From: Kordia aestuariivivens
Lineage (GTDB): Bacteria > Bacteroidota > Bacteroidia > Flavobacteriales > Flavobacteriaceae
DNA length: 64,000 nt
Assembly: GCF_014397005.1 (NCBI RefSeq)
Contig: NZ_JACGWS010000001.1
Coordinates: 248,001 to 312,000, forward strand
Direction: 5' to 3'
Made by a program: the position numbers and the translations under genes. Each line of letters starts with the position of its first letter. The stretch's first letter is position 1. Below the pieces are notes generated by a model. That model ran no database searches and was not told the DNA's origin. It saw nothing but the letters and a program-made list of their open reading frames with translations. Positions 51,691 through 59,359 of the stretch are shown here, in pieces.

Positions 51691-52773
51691 ATGGAAAACA
51701 AAAAAGAACTTAGAAACTGGTTAGATGCTTTCGGATTAGAACATCCATTAGTAATCGCAGGACCATGCAGTGCAGAAACAGAAGAACAAGTATTAAAAAT
51801 AGCACATGAGCTCAAAGATACGGACGCAACTGTATTGCGCGCAGGAATTTGGAAGCCGCGTACGCGTCCAGGAAACTTTGAAGGTGTGGGCGCACTCGGA
51901 CTCAAATGGTTGCAAAAAGCCAAACAAGAAACCGGAATGATGATAGCTACGGAAGTAGCCAACGCAACACACGTGCGTTTAGCATTAGAACATGATGTTG
52001 ATGTATTATGGATTGGTGCACGTTCAACGGTAAGCCCATTCATTGTACAAGAAATTGCAGATGCATTAAATGGAACAGACAAAATTGTATTAGTCAAAAA
52101 TCCAGTAAATCCTGATTTACCATTATGGCTTGGTGCTGTGGAACGTTTATATTCGGCAGATATTAAAAAATTAGGTGTCATTCACAGAGGATTTTCAACC
52201 TATGAAAAAACGCGTTACAGAAACAATCCTGAATGGCAAATTCCGATTGAATTGCAAAACCGTTTTCCAGATTTACCATTAATCTTAGATCCATCGCACA
52301 TTGCAGGAAGAAGAGATATCATTTTTGACATTTGCCAAACAGGTTTAGACTTAAACTTTGATGGTTTAATGGTAGAAACACATTTTGATCCAGACAATGC
52401 TTGGAGTGATGCCAAACAACAAATCACGCCAACCAGACTAGTAGAAGTCATGGAAGATTTAAAAATCAGAAAGGCTACTGATACCGAAGCTGAATACCGA
52501 AATGCATTAAACACGTTCCGTACACAAATTGATGTTATTGACCATCAAATCATTGAAATGTTAGGAAAACGTATGAAAGTTGCAGATAAAATTGGTGCGT
52601 TGAAAAAAGAGAAAAACGTTGCCATCTTACAAGCCAAACGTTGGAATGAAATCTTAGGGAAGATGATCTTAGAAGGTGAAGAGAATAAACTAAGTGAAGA
52701 ATTTATCCTTAAAATCTTCAAAGCCATTCACCAAGAATCGATCAATCATCAAGAGAAAATAGTGAATAACTAA
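51691..52773 (+). CDS. Bifunctional DAHP synthase / chorismate mutase
   Basis: 360 residues. N-terminal DAHP synthase of the KDO8P-synthase-related type (1-~265), with VIAGPCSAETEEQVL (~20-34), LRAGIWKPRTRPG (~50-62) and LDPSHIAG (~200-207). C-terminal AroQ-type chorismate mutase (~270-355) with FRTQIDVIDHQIIEMLGKRM and QAKRWNEI (split here for length). Fusion of the first and a late step of aromatic synthesis lets the mutase part sense prephenate; it is a well-known arrangement in Bacteroidota. Last gene of the aromatic operon, closed by a perfect terminator. Confidence 0.94.
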   Translation: MENKKELRNWLDAFGLEHPLVIAGPCSAETEEQVLKIAHELKDTDATVLRAGIWKPRTRPGNFEGVGALGLKWLQKAKQETGMMIATEVANATHVRLALEHDVDVLWIGARSTVSPFIVQEIADALNGTDKIVLVKNPVNPDLPLWLGAVERLYSADIKKLGVIHRGFSTYEKTRYRNNPEWQIPIELQNRFPDLPLILDPSHIAGRRDIIFDICQTGLDLNFDGLMVETHFDPDNAWSDAKQQITPTRLVEVMEDLKIRKATDTEAEYRNALNTFRTQIDVIDHQIIEMLGKRMKVADKIGALKKEKNVAILQAKRWNEILGKMILEGEENKLSEEFILKIFKAIHQESINHQEKIVNN

Positions 52774-52787
52774 TAAGATAAATACAG

Positions 52788-52815
52788 AAAAGCGAGCCAA
52801 TTGGCTCGCTTTTTA
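52788..52815 (+). terminator. Aromatic operon terminator
   Basis: Perfect palindrome AAAAGCGAGCCAA (52788-52800) / TTGGCTCGCTTTT (52801-52813) with flanking A and T runs. It also faces the leftward peptide cluster and may serve both. Confidence 0.93.
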
Positions 52816-52837
52816 TGTTCAGCAATGCTACAAAAAA

Positions 52838-53020
52838 CTATGCACACGTACAATCTGTATTTGCAATGAGCGTTTCTGGCGAACACTTTAAAATATCCAT
52901 TGAATTCGGATTTTCTTCACTTCCGCCAGAAGTATCAATTGGATTATCACCACCTTTAATACTAAAACTAGCAATTGACTTCTTATGAAGTGCTAAACTC
53001 TTCAAATTTTGTTTTTTCAT
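52838..53020 (-). CDS. Lanthipeptide-type precursor peptide
   Basis: 60 residues; leader MKKQNLKSLALHKKSIASF, GG at 23-24 with a second SGG at 31-33, core with three Cys (CSPETLIANTDCTCA at the end). Third and last of a leftward peptide cluster; 25 bp after the previous gene. Confidence 0.78.
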   Translation of the reverse strand: MKKQNLKSLALHKKSIASFSIKGGDNPIDTSGGSEENPNSMDILKCSPETLIANTDCTCA

Positions 53021-53045
53021 AATTTTAAGATTTTAAAAATGATGA

Positions 53046-53294
53046 TTAAAATGGATTCTGAATACTTTCACACTCAATACCACATGTTTCAAATAGTACT
53101 GATTCCTGTCCGCAGGTAGGTGCTTCAGTTGGACATGAATTTACACCATCTGACCAGCAACCAATAAAATTTGAGTTTGGCGCAGTATCAGTTGGTCCTG
53201 TAAAGGTGCCAGTGTCTAAAGTTTCTCCACCTCCATTAAGATTAGATACGGATGTTTTATTTAATACTAAATTTTTTAAATTTCGTTTTTTCAT
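53046..53294 (-). CDS. Lanthipeptide-type precursor peptide
   Basis: 82 residues; leader MKKRNLKNLVLNKTSVSNL, GGG at 21-23, core with many Thr and five Cys (NFIGCWSDGVNSC, then TC, ETCGIEC). Nearly a copy of the next gene upstream: both share the ends CGIECESIQNPF and IGCWSDGVNSC, while the middle of the core differs. Confidence 0.82.
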   Translation of the reverse strand: MKKRNLKNLVLNKTSVSNLNGGGETLDTGTFTGPTDTAPNSNFIGCWSDGVNSCPTEAPTCGQESVLFETCGIECESIQNPF

Positions 53295-53319
53295 AACTTC
53301 AAGATTTTAAAAATGATGA

Positions 53320-53565
53320 TTAAAATGGATTCTGAATACTTTCACATTCAATACCGCATGTTTCTTCCATAGTTTGTTCGCAAGCTGTACGATACTCACT
53401 TAGGCAAGAATTTACACCATCTGACCAACAACCAATAAAATTTGAGTTTGGAACAGTCACAGTTGGTCCCGTAAGGGTTCCAGTGTCTACAGTTTCTCCA
53501 CCTCCTGTAAGATTTGACACAGATGTTTTGTTTAATGCTAGACTTTTTAAATTTCGTTTTTTCAT
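53320..53565 (-). CDS. Lanthipeptide-type precursor peptide, paralogue of the previous one
   Basis: 81 residues from ATG 53565; a longer frame opens at 53595 but the standard leader MKKRNLKSLALNKTSVSNL starts at 53565. GGG at 21-23 and five Cys in the core in the same relative order as in the 53046 peptide, except that the middle part is SEYRTACEQTM. First gene of the leftward cluster. Confidence 0.82.
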   Translation of the reverse strand: MKKRNLKSLALNKTSVSNLTGGGETVDTGTLTGPTVTVPNSNFIGCWSDGVNSCLSEYRTACEQTMEETCGIECESIQNPF

Positions 53566-53748
53566 AATTTTTAGTTTTAAATTAATATGAATCAAAAGAA
53601 GAAATAATTTTTCATCAAAAAAAGAAACACTATTGACGGTTTATAAATTCGCAATAAAGCGTTGTAAACGTGATAAGTAGATTGTTGATGGTTTATGAAA
53701 ACGCAACACTAAATTTTTGTCAAAAACGAAGCACTTATCAATTTTATT

Positions 53749-53777
53749 TTGATAACTAAAATTTATCTATACATTTG
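53749..53777 (+). promoter_or_regulatory. Consensus Bacteroidota promoter
   Basis: TTG (53749-53751), 18-base spacer, TACATTTG (53770-53777). It has the same spacing and -7 box as the metK promoter. Because a start at 53749 would put the promoter inside the gene, it fixes the following gene's start at ATG 53833. Confidence 0.8.
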
Positions 53778-53832
53778 CCAACTCCCACAAATTATTGCAA
53801 ACAAAAATCACCCTAAAACTTTAAAAACACAG

Positions 53833-55479
53833 ATGAAACACATTGTACACGTATTGCTATTTCTTTTTGTATTGAACGTAAATGCGCAAGGAAAATTAGG
53901 TCCTATTACAATTTCTTATGGAGAAGAAATCAAAGAAGACAAAGAAAAAATTGTTCGAATTGCCGGAGAACTCAATGGAAAAATCTACACGTTAGCACGC
54001 AAAGGGAAAAAGAAATATTTCCTAAAAATGTTTGGTGCAGACAAAATGGAAATACTCGGTACGCAGCAAATTGAATTTACAGAATACAAAGGAAAAGATC
54101 TCACGTTTGAAGAAATCATTGTCATTGGAAACAACCTATATGCATTTGGAAGCTTGTACGATCGGAAAGCAAAAGAAAACCATTTAGTAGGATTTCCTAT
54201 TTCGGCAGATGGAAAATTGTCAAAAAATGGACAAATACTATTCAATACAAAGGTAACCAAGAAGCGAGAAAGAGGTGCTTTCTACTTCAAAGAATCACCA
54301 ACAGGCGATCGTTTGCTAATTATGCACGCAGCATTCTTTGATAAAAAAGAAGAAGTACAGTACGAAGTAAAATTATTTGATGAAAATCTTCAAGCTGTAA
54401 TGACAAACTTAGAAACTGTTCCTTTTGAAGACAGAAGAGACTTAGAATTCAACATTGCTGATTTTGATGTAAATGTATACGATGATATTTTCATTGTCAT
54501 CAACGAAAGTTACAGAGATCGTAAAGCGAAAAAAAACATTGAAAAATTTGAAGTACACGCATTCAAAAAAGAAAGTGGTTACGCAAAAGAAATCATTAAT
54601 ATCGATTTTATAAACAGAGAAGTTATCAACTGTGAATTACTAGCAACAAATAATGATGTGTTGCATTTAGTGGGATTCTACTCAAGTGTGCGTAAAAATG
54701 GAAAAGCAAACAAAAAATTAAGAGGTGTATATGCTGCAACTATTAATGCAAAGACGAATGAAGTAACCAATCTGAAATTCAATAAGTTTGATTATGAAAC
54801 AAAAGTAAAACTCATTGGAGAACGAAGAGCTAAAAAAGACAAAGACATCAAGCCTTTATACAGAACGCATAGTTTGATAGAAAAAGAAGACGGCGGATTA
54901 TTTTTACTATCTGAATATCAGCAAATAGTTGTAGGGAGAGCACAAGGAATTGGTCCTGTAGCAGTACAACCAATTATATACATCAATAACGAAATTATAG
55001 TAACCTCTTTAAATGCTGATGGAACTGTAGCTTGGACAAATGTAATTCCAAAAGAGCAGAAGGCTGCTTTTACTGTATTCTCATTGGGAATCTTTGGTTT
55101 TGCAAGTGGAAATAACTTTTCGGTTGGTGTTGGAATCGCAATTCCAATTGCAGTTGCAGGTAGAGGTCCAGAATACTTAAGCGCCATTCCTATCTATGAA
55201 AACGGACAATTAACGGTTGTTTTTAATGATAATAAAAAAAATATTGGTGTTACTGATATTGAAAAAATTAAAAGATTAGGAAACTATAACAAAGCAATTC
55301 CAACTGCATTTGTATTTGATGATAAAGGAGAAATTACCAGAATTGATCCAGAAGAATATCAAGACGGACAATTAGTCATCAGACCAGGAGTCTATTACAG
55401 AAAAGGAGCCAATGATTACATCATTTACGCATCAAGAAGATCGAAAGACAAATTAGGGAGAATGCAAATTCAAAACTAA
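53833..55479 (+). CDS. Secreted protein of unknown function
   Basis: 548 residues from ATG 53833 (signal peptide MKHIVHVLLFLFVLNVNAQ); the in-frame TTG at 53749 is the -33 element of the promoter. The body has many strands and repeating short blocks such as VIGNNLYAFGSLYDRK and LLATNNDVLHLVGFY, suggesting a beta-propeller-like periplasmic protein. No catalytic motif recognised. Single gene with its own promoter and terminator. Confidence 0.72.
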   Translation: MKHIVHVLLFLFVLNVNAQGKLGPITISYGEEIKEDKEKIVRIAGELNGKIYTLARKGKKKYFLKMFGADKMEILGTQQIEFTEYKGKDLTFEEIIVIGNNLYAFGSLYDRKAKENHLVGFPISADGKLSKNGQILFNTKVTKKRERGAFYFKESPTGDRLLIMHAAFFDKKEEVQYEVKLFDENLQAVMTNLETVPFEDRRDLEFNIADFDVNVYDDIFIVINESYRDRKAKKNIEKFEVHAFKKESGYAKEIINIDFINREVINCELLATNNDVLHLVGFYSSVRKNGKANKKLRGVYAATINAKTNEVTNLKFNKFDYETKVKLIGERRAKKDKDIKPLYRTHSLIEKEDGGLFLLSEYQQIVVGRAQGIGPVAVQPIIYINNEIIVTSLNADGTVAWTNVIPKEQKAAFTVFSLGIFGFASGNNFSVGVGIAIPIAVAGRGPEYLSAIPIYENGQLTVVFNDNKKNIGVTDIEKIKRLGNYNKAIPTAFVFDDKGEITRIDPEEYQDGQLVIRPGVYYRKGANDYIIYASRRSKDKLGRMQIQN

Positions 55480-55497
55480 TTTAAAACACACATAAAT

Positions 55498-55529
55498 AAA
55501 AAGGTTTGTATGAAAGTACAAACCTTTTG
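55498..55529 (+). terminator. Terminator between the unknown secreted protein and rsgA
   Basis: AAAAGGTTTGTA (~55499-55510) pairs with TACAAACCTTTT (55517-55528), loop TGAAAG, then TTG. It lies only about 35 bases before the rsgA start codon. Confidence 0.85.
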
Positions 55530-55562
55530 TTAGTTATAAGAATAATCTTGATCTTTGCAGTA

Positions 55563-56516
55563 ATGATAGGAACTGTTTATAAATCTACGGGAAGTTGGTA
55601 TTTGGTGAAAACTGAAGATGGAACAGCGTATGAATGTAGAATTAAAGGGAAATTTAGACTCAAAGGAATCAAAAGTACCAATCCGATTGCGGTTGGTGAC
55701 AAAGTGAACTTTACGCTAGAAGCAAAAAATAATACCGAAACAGGAATTATTGATGAAATTTTTGAGCGAAAAAACTATATCATTCGTAAATCGGTCAACC
55801 TATCCAAGCAAACGCATATCATTGCTTCCAACATTGATCAGGTATTTCTATTAATTACGATTGACAATCCACCAACATTTCCAAGTTTCATAGATCGTTT
55901 ATTAGTTACCGCAGAAGCGTATCAAATTCCATGTGTATTAACATTCAACAAAATGGATACCTACACAGAAATTGAAAAACGTGCGGAAGTGATGTATCTC
56001 AGAGATATCTACGAGAATATTGGATATGAATGTATAGAGATTTCCGCCAAGGAAAACAAAAACATTGATGCTATCAAAGCGCGAATGAAAGGAACGGTAA
56101 GTATGTTTGCAGGACATTCAGGAGTTGGGAAATCTACTTTAGTCAATGCAATTGATCCAACATTAAACCTAAAAACAAAAGAAATTTCGGAACAACACAA
56201 GCAAGGACAACATACAACAACCTTTGCTGAAATGTTCGATTTAGAATTTGGCGCAAAAATAATTGATACACCAGGAATCAAAGGATTCGGAATTGTAGAC
56301 ATGGAAAAAGAAGAAATAGACAACTATTTCCCAGAATTTCTAGCACTAAAAAACAAATGTAAATTCAACAACTGCATTCACATTGAAGAGCCAAAATGCG
56401 CCATCAAAGACGCTGTAGATGAAGGTGAAATTGCGTGGTCGCGCTACAAAAGCTACGTGCAAATCATAGAAGGCGATGACAACAATTACCGTGTTGACGA
56501 ATTCAAAGATGAATAA
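55563..56516 (+). CDS. rsgA: Ribosome small-subunit-dependent GTPase A
   Basis: 317 residues from ATG 55563; the longer frame to 55506 would start inside the terminator hairpin. Circularly permuted GTPase: OB fold (~1-70), G4 TFNKMD before G1 GHSGVGKST, G3 DTPG, and the C-terminal zinc site C-x5-C-x-H-x5-C (CKFNNCIHIEEPKC). It helps late maturation of the 30S subunit. The sequence GATCTTTG sits 6 bases before the ATG, like a -7 box, so the transcript may be leaderless or nearly so. Confidence 0.95.
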   Translation: MIGTVYKSTGSWYLVKTEDGTAYECRIKGKFRLKGIKSTNPIAVGDKVNFTLEAKNNTETGIIDEIFERKNYIIRKSVNLSKQTHIIASNIDQVFLLITIDNPPTFPSFIDRLLVTAEAYQIPCVLTFNKMDTYTEIEKRAEVMYLRDIYENIGYECIEISAKENKNIDAIKARMKGTVSMFAGHSGVGKSTLVNAIDPTLNLKTKEISEQHKQGQHTTTFAEMFDLEFGAKIIDTPGIKGFGIVDMEKEEIDNYFPEFLALKNKCKFNNCIHIEEPKCAIKDAVDEGEIAWSRYKSYVQIIEGDDNNYRVDEFKDE

Positions 56517-56529
56517 TTTATAGACAATA

Positions 56530-56775
56530 CAATTCTTTTTCCGCAGTGTAGTATACATTTTTCGTTAAGAATTTTTGAAGCCTTGGAGAAAATTTAGAAA
56601 AATGGATACGGTTTTGACTTTTTCAGTCAAAAACACCTCTGGAAATCGAAGATTCATGAATACTTTAGTTTGAAATAGAAACGCATGAACTAAAAAGCGC
56701 ACTTTCTTTTGTTGATGCCAGTGCTGAACTTGATTCAGTATTCTTTGTGCGAGCAAAGAAAATGAAAATGAAAAA
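56530..56775 (+). repeat. Dispersed ~240-bp repeat with conserved hairpin, copy 3
   Basis: Shares TTCCGCAGTGTAGTA, TTCGTTAAGAATTTTTGAAG, CCTTGGAGAAAATTTAGAAA, CACCTCTGGAAA and GCGAGCAAAGAAAA with the other two. Hairpin TTTTGACT/AGTCAAAA at 56612-56632, with a stem sequence different from the other copies. It also carries GTGCTGAACTTGATTCAGTA. It fills the spacer between rsgA and dtd. Confidence 0.85.
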
Positions 56776-56856
56776 CGAAAAATATACTTGCTTGAATAAT
56801 AAGTTATTTAGAAAATTATAATTTTGATCAAAAGAATAAAACTATATTAATTATAA

Positions 56857-57309
56857 ATGAAAGCCGTAATCCAAAGAGTTTCAGAAGCAAGCGTAACCGT
56901 AGAAGCTAAAAAGATAGCTGAAATCGGTCATGGAATGCTCATTCTCCTTGGAATTGAACACGAAGACACACCAGAAGATATTGCTTGGCTTTCTGCCAAA
57001 ATAGCCAAACTCAGAATCTTCAATGATGAAAACGACGTGATGAATACTTCACTAATTGACACCAACGGCGACGCAATTGTAGTAAGTCAATTTACATTGC
57101 ATGCAAGTACTAAAAAAGGAAATCGTCCGAGTTATATCAAAGCAGCAAAACCAGAAACTTCTGTTCCGCTATACGAAGCATTTGTAGGACAATTAGAGCA
57201 AGATCTTCAAAAAAAAGTGCAAACTGGCATTTTTGGTGCCGATATGAAAGTTGCTTTGCTAAATGATGGTCCTGTAACAATCATCATAGATTCTAAAAAC
57301 AAAGAATAA
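56857..57309 (+). CDS. dtd: D-aminoacyl-tRNA deacylase
   Basis: 150 residues, the normal length. Removes D-amino acids wrongly attached to tRNA. Family signatures are the start MKAVIQRVSEASV, the active-site SQFTLHAST (~77-85) with Thr, and the cis GxP loop GNRPSY (~89-94) that gives chiral selectivity. Housekeeping gene with no operon partner. Confidence 0.97.
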   Translation: MKAVIQRVSEASVTVEAKKIAEIGHGMLILLGIEHEDTPEDIAWLSAKIAKLRIFNDENDVMNTSLIDTNGDAIVVSQFTLHASTKKGNRPSYIKAAKPETSVPLYEAFVGQLEQDLQKKVQTGIFGADMKVALLNDGPVTIIIDSKNKE

Positions 57310-57419
57310 CTACGTTTAGTAACTTTTTCTTACACTTGCGAAATTTCAACGTTAGAAACCATTTCTTTTCTTATATTCGTAGAATGTTTCCCCACGATAT
57401 CGAATAAAACATAATATGT

Positions 57420-59327
57420 ATGCGCATTAAGTTAGTATGGATTGTCTTTTTATTATTAAATGTAAATTTAGTATTCTCACAGGACGATCTCAAAAGTTAT
57501 TTAACACTTCCTCAAGAATTAAAAGACAATGCGAATGCTGTCGTCCGTCTCGATGAAACAATTGTTGCGGTAAAAGCAATCAATGATTTAGAAATTTCGC
57601 AAAAACGAATTGTTACTGTTTTAAACGAAAGCGGAATTTACAAAATTGGAGCAGTTGTCGGTTATGACAATGACATCAAAGTAAAAGAGGCAGAAGTTAG
57701 AATCTATGACAAATTAGGGAAACAAATCAAGAAATTTCGTCAACGCGATTTTGTAGATGTAAGTGCGGTAGATGGCGGCACCATGTATTCTGATTCGCGT
57801 GTAAAATACATAGATTACATGCCAATTGCATATCCGTTTACGGCAGTATTTACCTGTGTTGTACAAACAAAAAATACGGCAAACATTCCAAGTTTCAATC
57901 CGCTTGGATACTATGTCGGAATTCAAAAAAGTCGTTACAAAATAACCTATCCACCATCATTTACACTACACAAAAAAGAACTCAACTTAGAGGAATTTGG
58001 TGTCATAAAAGAAGAAAAAGAAGGGAAACTTGTCTACATCATCGAAAATATATCAAGCATAAAACCTGAATCATTAAGTCCATCAGAATCTGAAATAGAA
58101 CCCAAAGTATTCTTTGCGTTGAATAAATTTAGCTATGATGGCGTTACCGCCGAAATCAACAATTGGGAAGAATTTGGTTCATGGATGCATCAAAGTCTAC
58201 TCCTTGGTCGTACAACTGTCGATGCAGAAACAAAAGCAACCATTCAAAAATTAGTGGCTGGCGTAACTTCCGATCGCGAAAAAGCAAAAATCATTTACGA
58301 ATTCATGCAAAACAAAACACGCTACATCAGTGTGCAAGTTGGTATTGGAGGTTTTCAACCGATTCCAGCAGAAGAAGTAGACAAAGTTGGTTATGGCGAT
58401 TGTAAAGGATTGACGAACTACATGATGGCTTTATTAAAAATTGTAGATGTAGAATCTCATTACACACATGTAGAAGCTGGGAATGAAATAGTAGGTTTCT
58501 ATGATGACTTTGCGTCGCTAGCACAAGGAAACCATGTTATCCTAAACATTCCAAATGGCGGCGATGATATTTGGCTTGAATGTACAAGTCAAAAAGTGCC
58601 TTTTGGACACATTGGCGACTTTACCGATAACAGAAATGTATTGGTGATTACTCCTGAAGGTGGAAAAATAAAACGCACCAAAAAATACACTGCGGAAGAA
58701 AGTTTACAAGAAACAACAGGTTCATACACGCTAAACAATGAAGGAAACTTAACGGCGGATGTTTCGATAAAAACAGAAGGAATTCAGTATGATAACCGGT
58801 ATTACCTAAAAGATTGGTCTGACATTGAAAAAGACAAACACTACAAAAAATACTTTAGAACGATAAATAATATCAATGTTGATGGAATTGCGCTTGAAAA
58901 TGACAAAGAAACCATTGCGTTCTCTGAAAAAGTAAAATTCAATGCGGATGCGTATGGAGTCGTTACGGGCAATCGGATGTTATTTGCACCAAATGCTCTA
59001 AACAGACAAACCAACATTCCTGATCGCTATCGAAATCGTAAATTTCCATTAGAAATTCAAAGAGGTTATTACGATACGGACGATTATGAAATCAAATTGC
59101 CAAGCGATTACGAAATAGAAGCGATTCCCGACAATGTAACGTACGAAACCAAATTTGGAAGTTACTCTTTTACAATTACAAAAAAAGACGATCAAACACT
59201 ACAATACAAAAGAGAGATCAAAATAAATGATGGTTTATACCCAAAAGAAGAGTATAAAAACTATCGAAATTTCATGAAAAAAATTGTCAAATACGATGGT
59301 TCTAAAATTGTACTTATCAAAAAATAA
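57420..59327 (+). CDS. DUF3857 / transglutaminase-like periplasmic protein
   Basis: 635 residues with a signal peptide (1-~20). N-terminal DUF3857 domain (~40-210), then a transglutaminase-like core (~260-400) with the catalytic Cys328 in GYGDCKGLTN and a following His in ESHYTHV, then a C-terminal DUF3858-like beta domain. Such proteins are common in Bacteroidota and often occur in tandem; their substrate is unknown (peptidase or amidase activity is expected from the fold). The paralogue follows 32 bp later and lacks the Cys. Confidence 0.88.
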   Translation: MRIKLVWIVFLLLNVNLVFSQDDLKSYLTLPQELKDNANAVVRLDETIVAVKAINDLEISQKRIVTVLNESGIYKIGAVVGYDNDIKVKEAEVRIYDKLGKQIKKFRQRDFVDVSAVDGGTMYSDSRVKYIDYMPIAYPFTAVFTCVVQTKNTANIPSFNPLGYYVGIQKSRYKITYPPSFTLHKKELNLEEFGVIKEEKEGKLVYIIENISSIKPESLSPSESEIEPKVFFALNKFSYDGVTAEINNWEEFGSWMHQSLLLGRTTVDAETKATIQKLVAGVTSDREKAKIIYEFMQNKTRYISVQVGIGGFQPIPAEEVDKVGYGDCKGLTNYMMALLKIVDVESHYTHVEAGNEIVGFYDDFASLAQGNHVILNIPNGGDDIWLECTSQKVPFGHIGDFTDNRNVLVITPEGGKIKRTKKYTAEESLQETTGSYTLNNEGNLTADVSIKTEGIQYDNRYYLKDWSDIEKDKHYKKYFRTINNINVDGIALENDKETIAFSEKVKFNADAYGVVTGNRMLFAPNALNRQTNIPDRYRNRKFPLEIQRGYYDTDDYEIKLPSDYEIEAIPDNVTYETKFGSYSFTITKKDDQTLQYKREIKINDGLYPKEEYKNYRNFMKKIVKYDGSKIVLIKK

Positions 59328-59359
59328 ACACCCTATTCAATATTAACAAATATACACAG

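Noticed and set aside
53749-53832. Upstream start of the secreted protein at 53833
   Set aside because: The TTG at 53749 is the -33 box of a consensus promoter, and the signal peptide starts at 53833.
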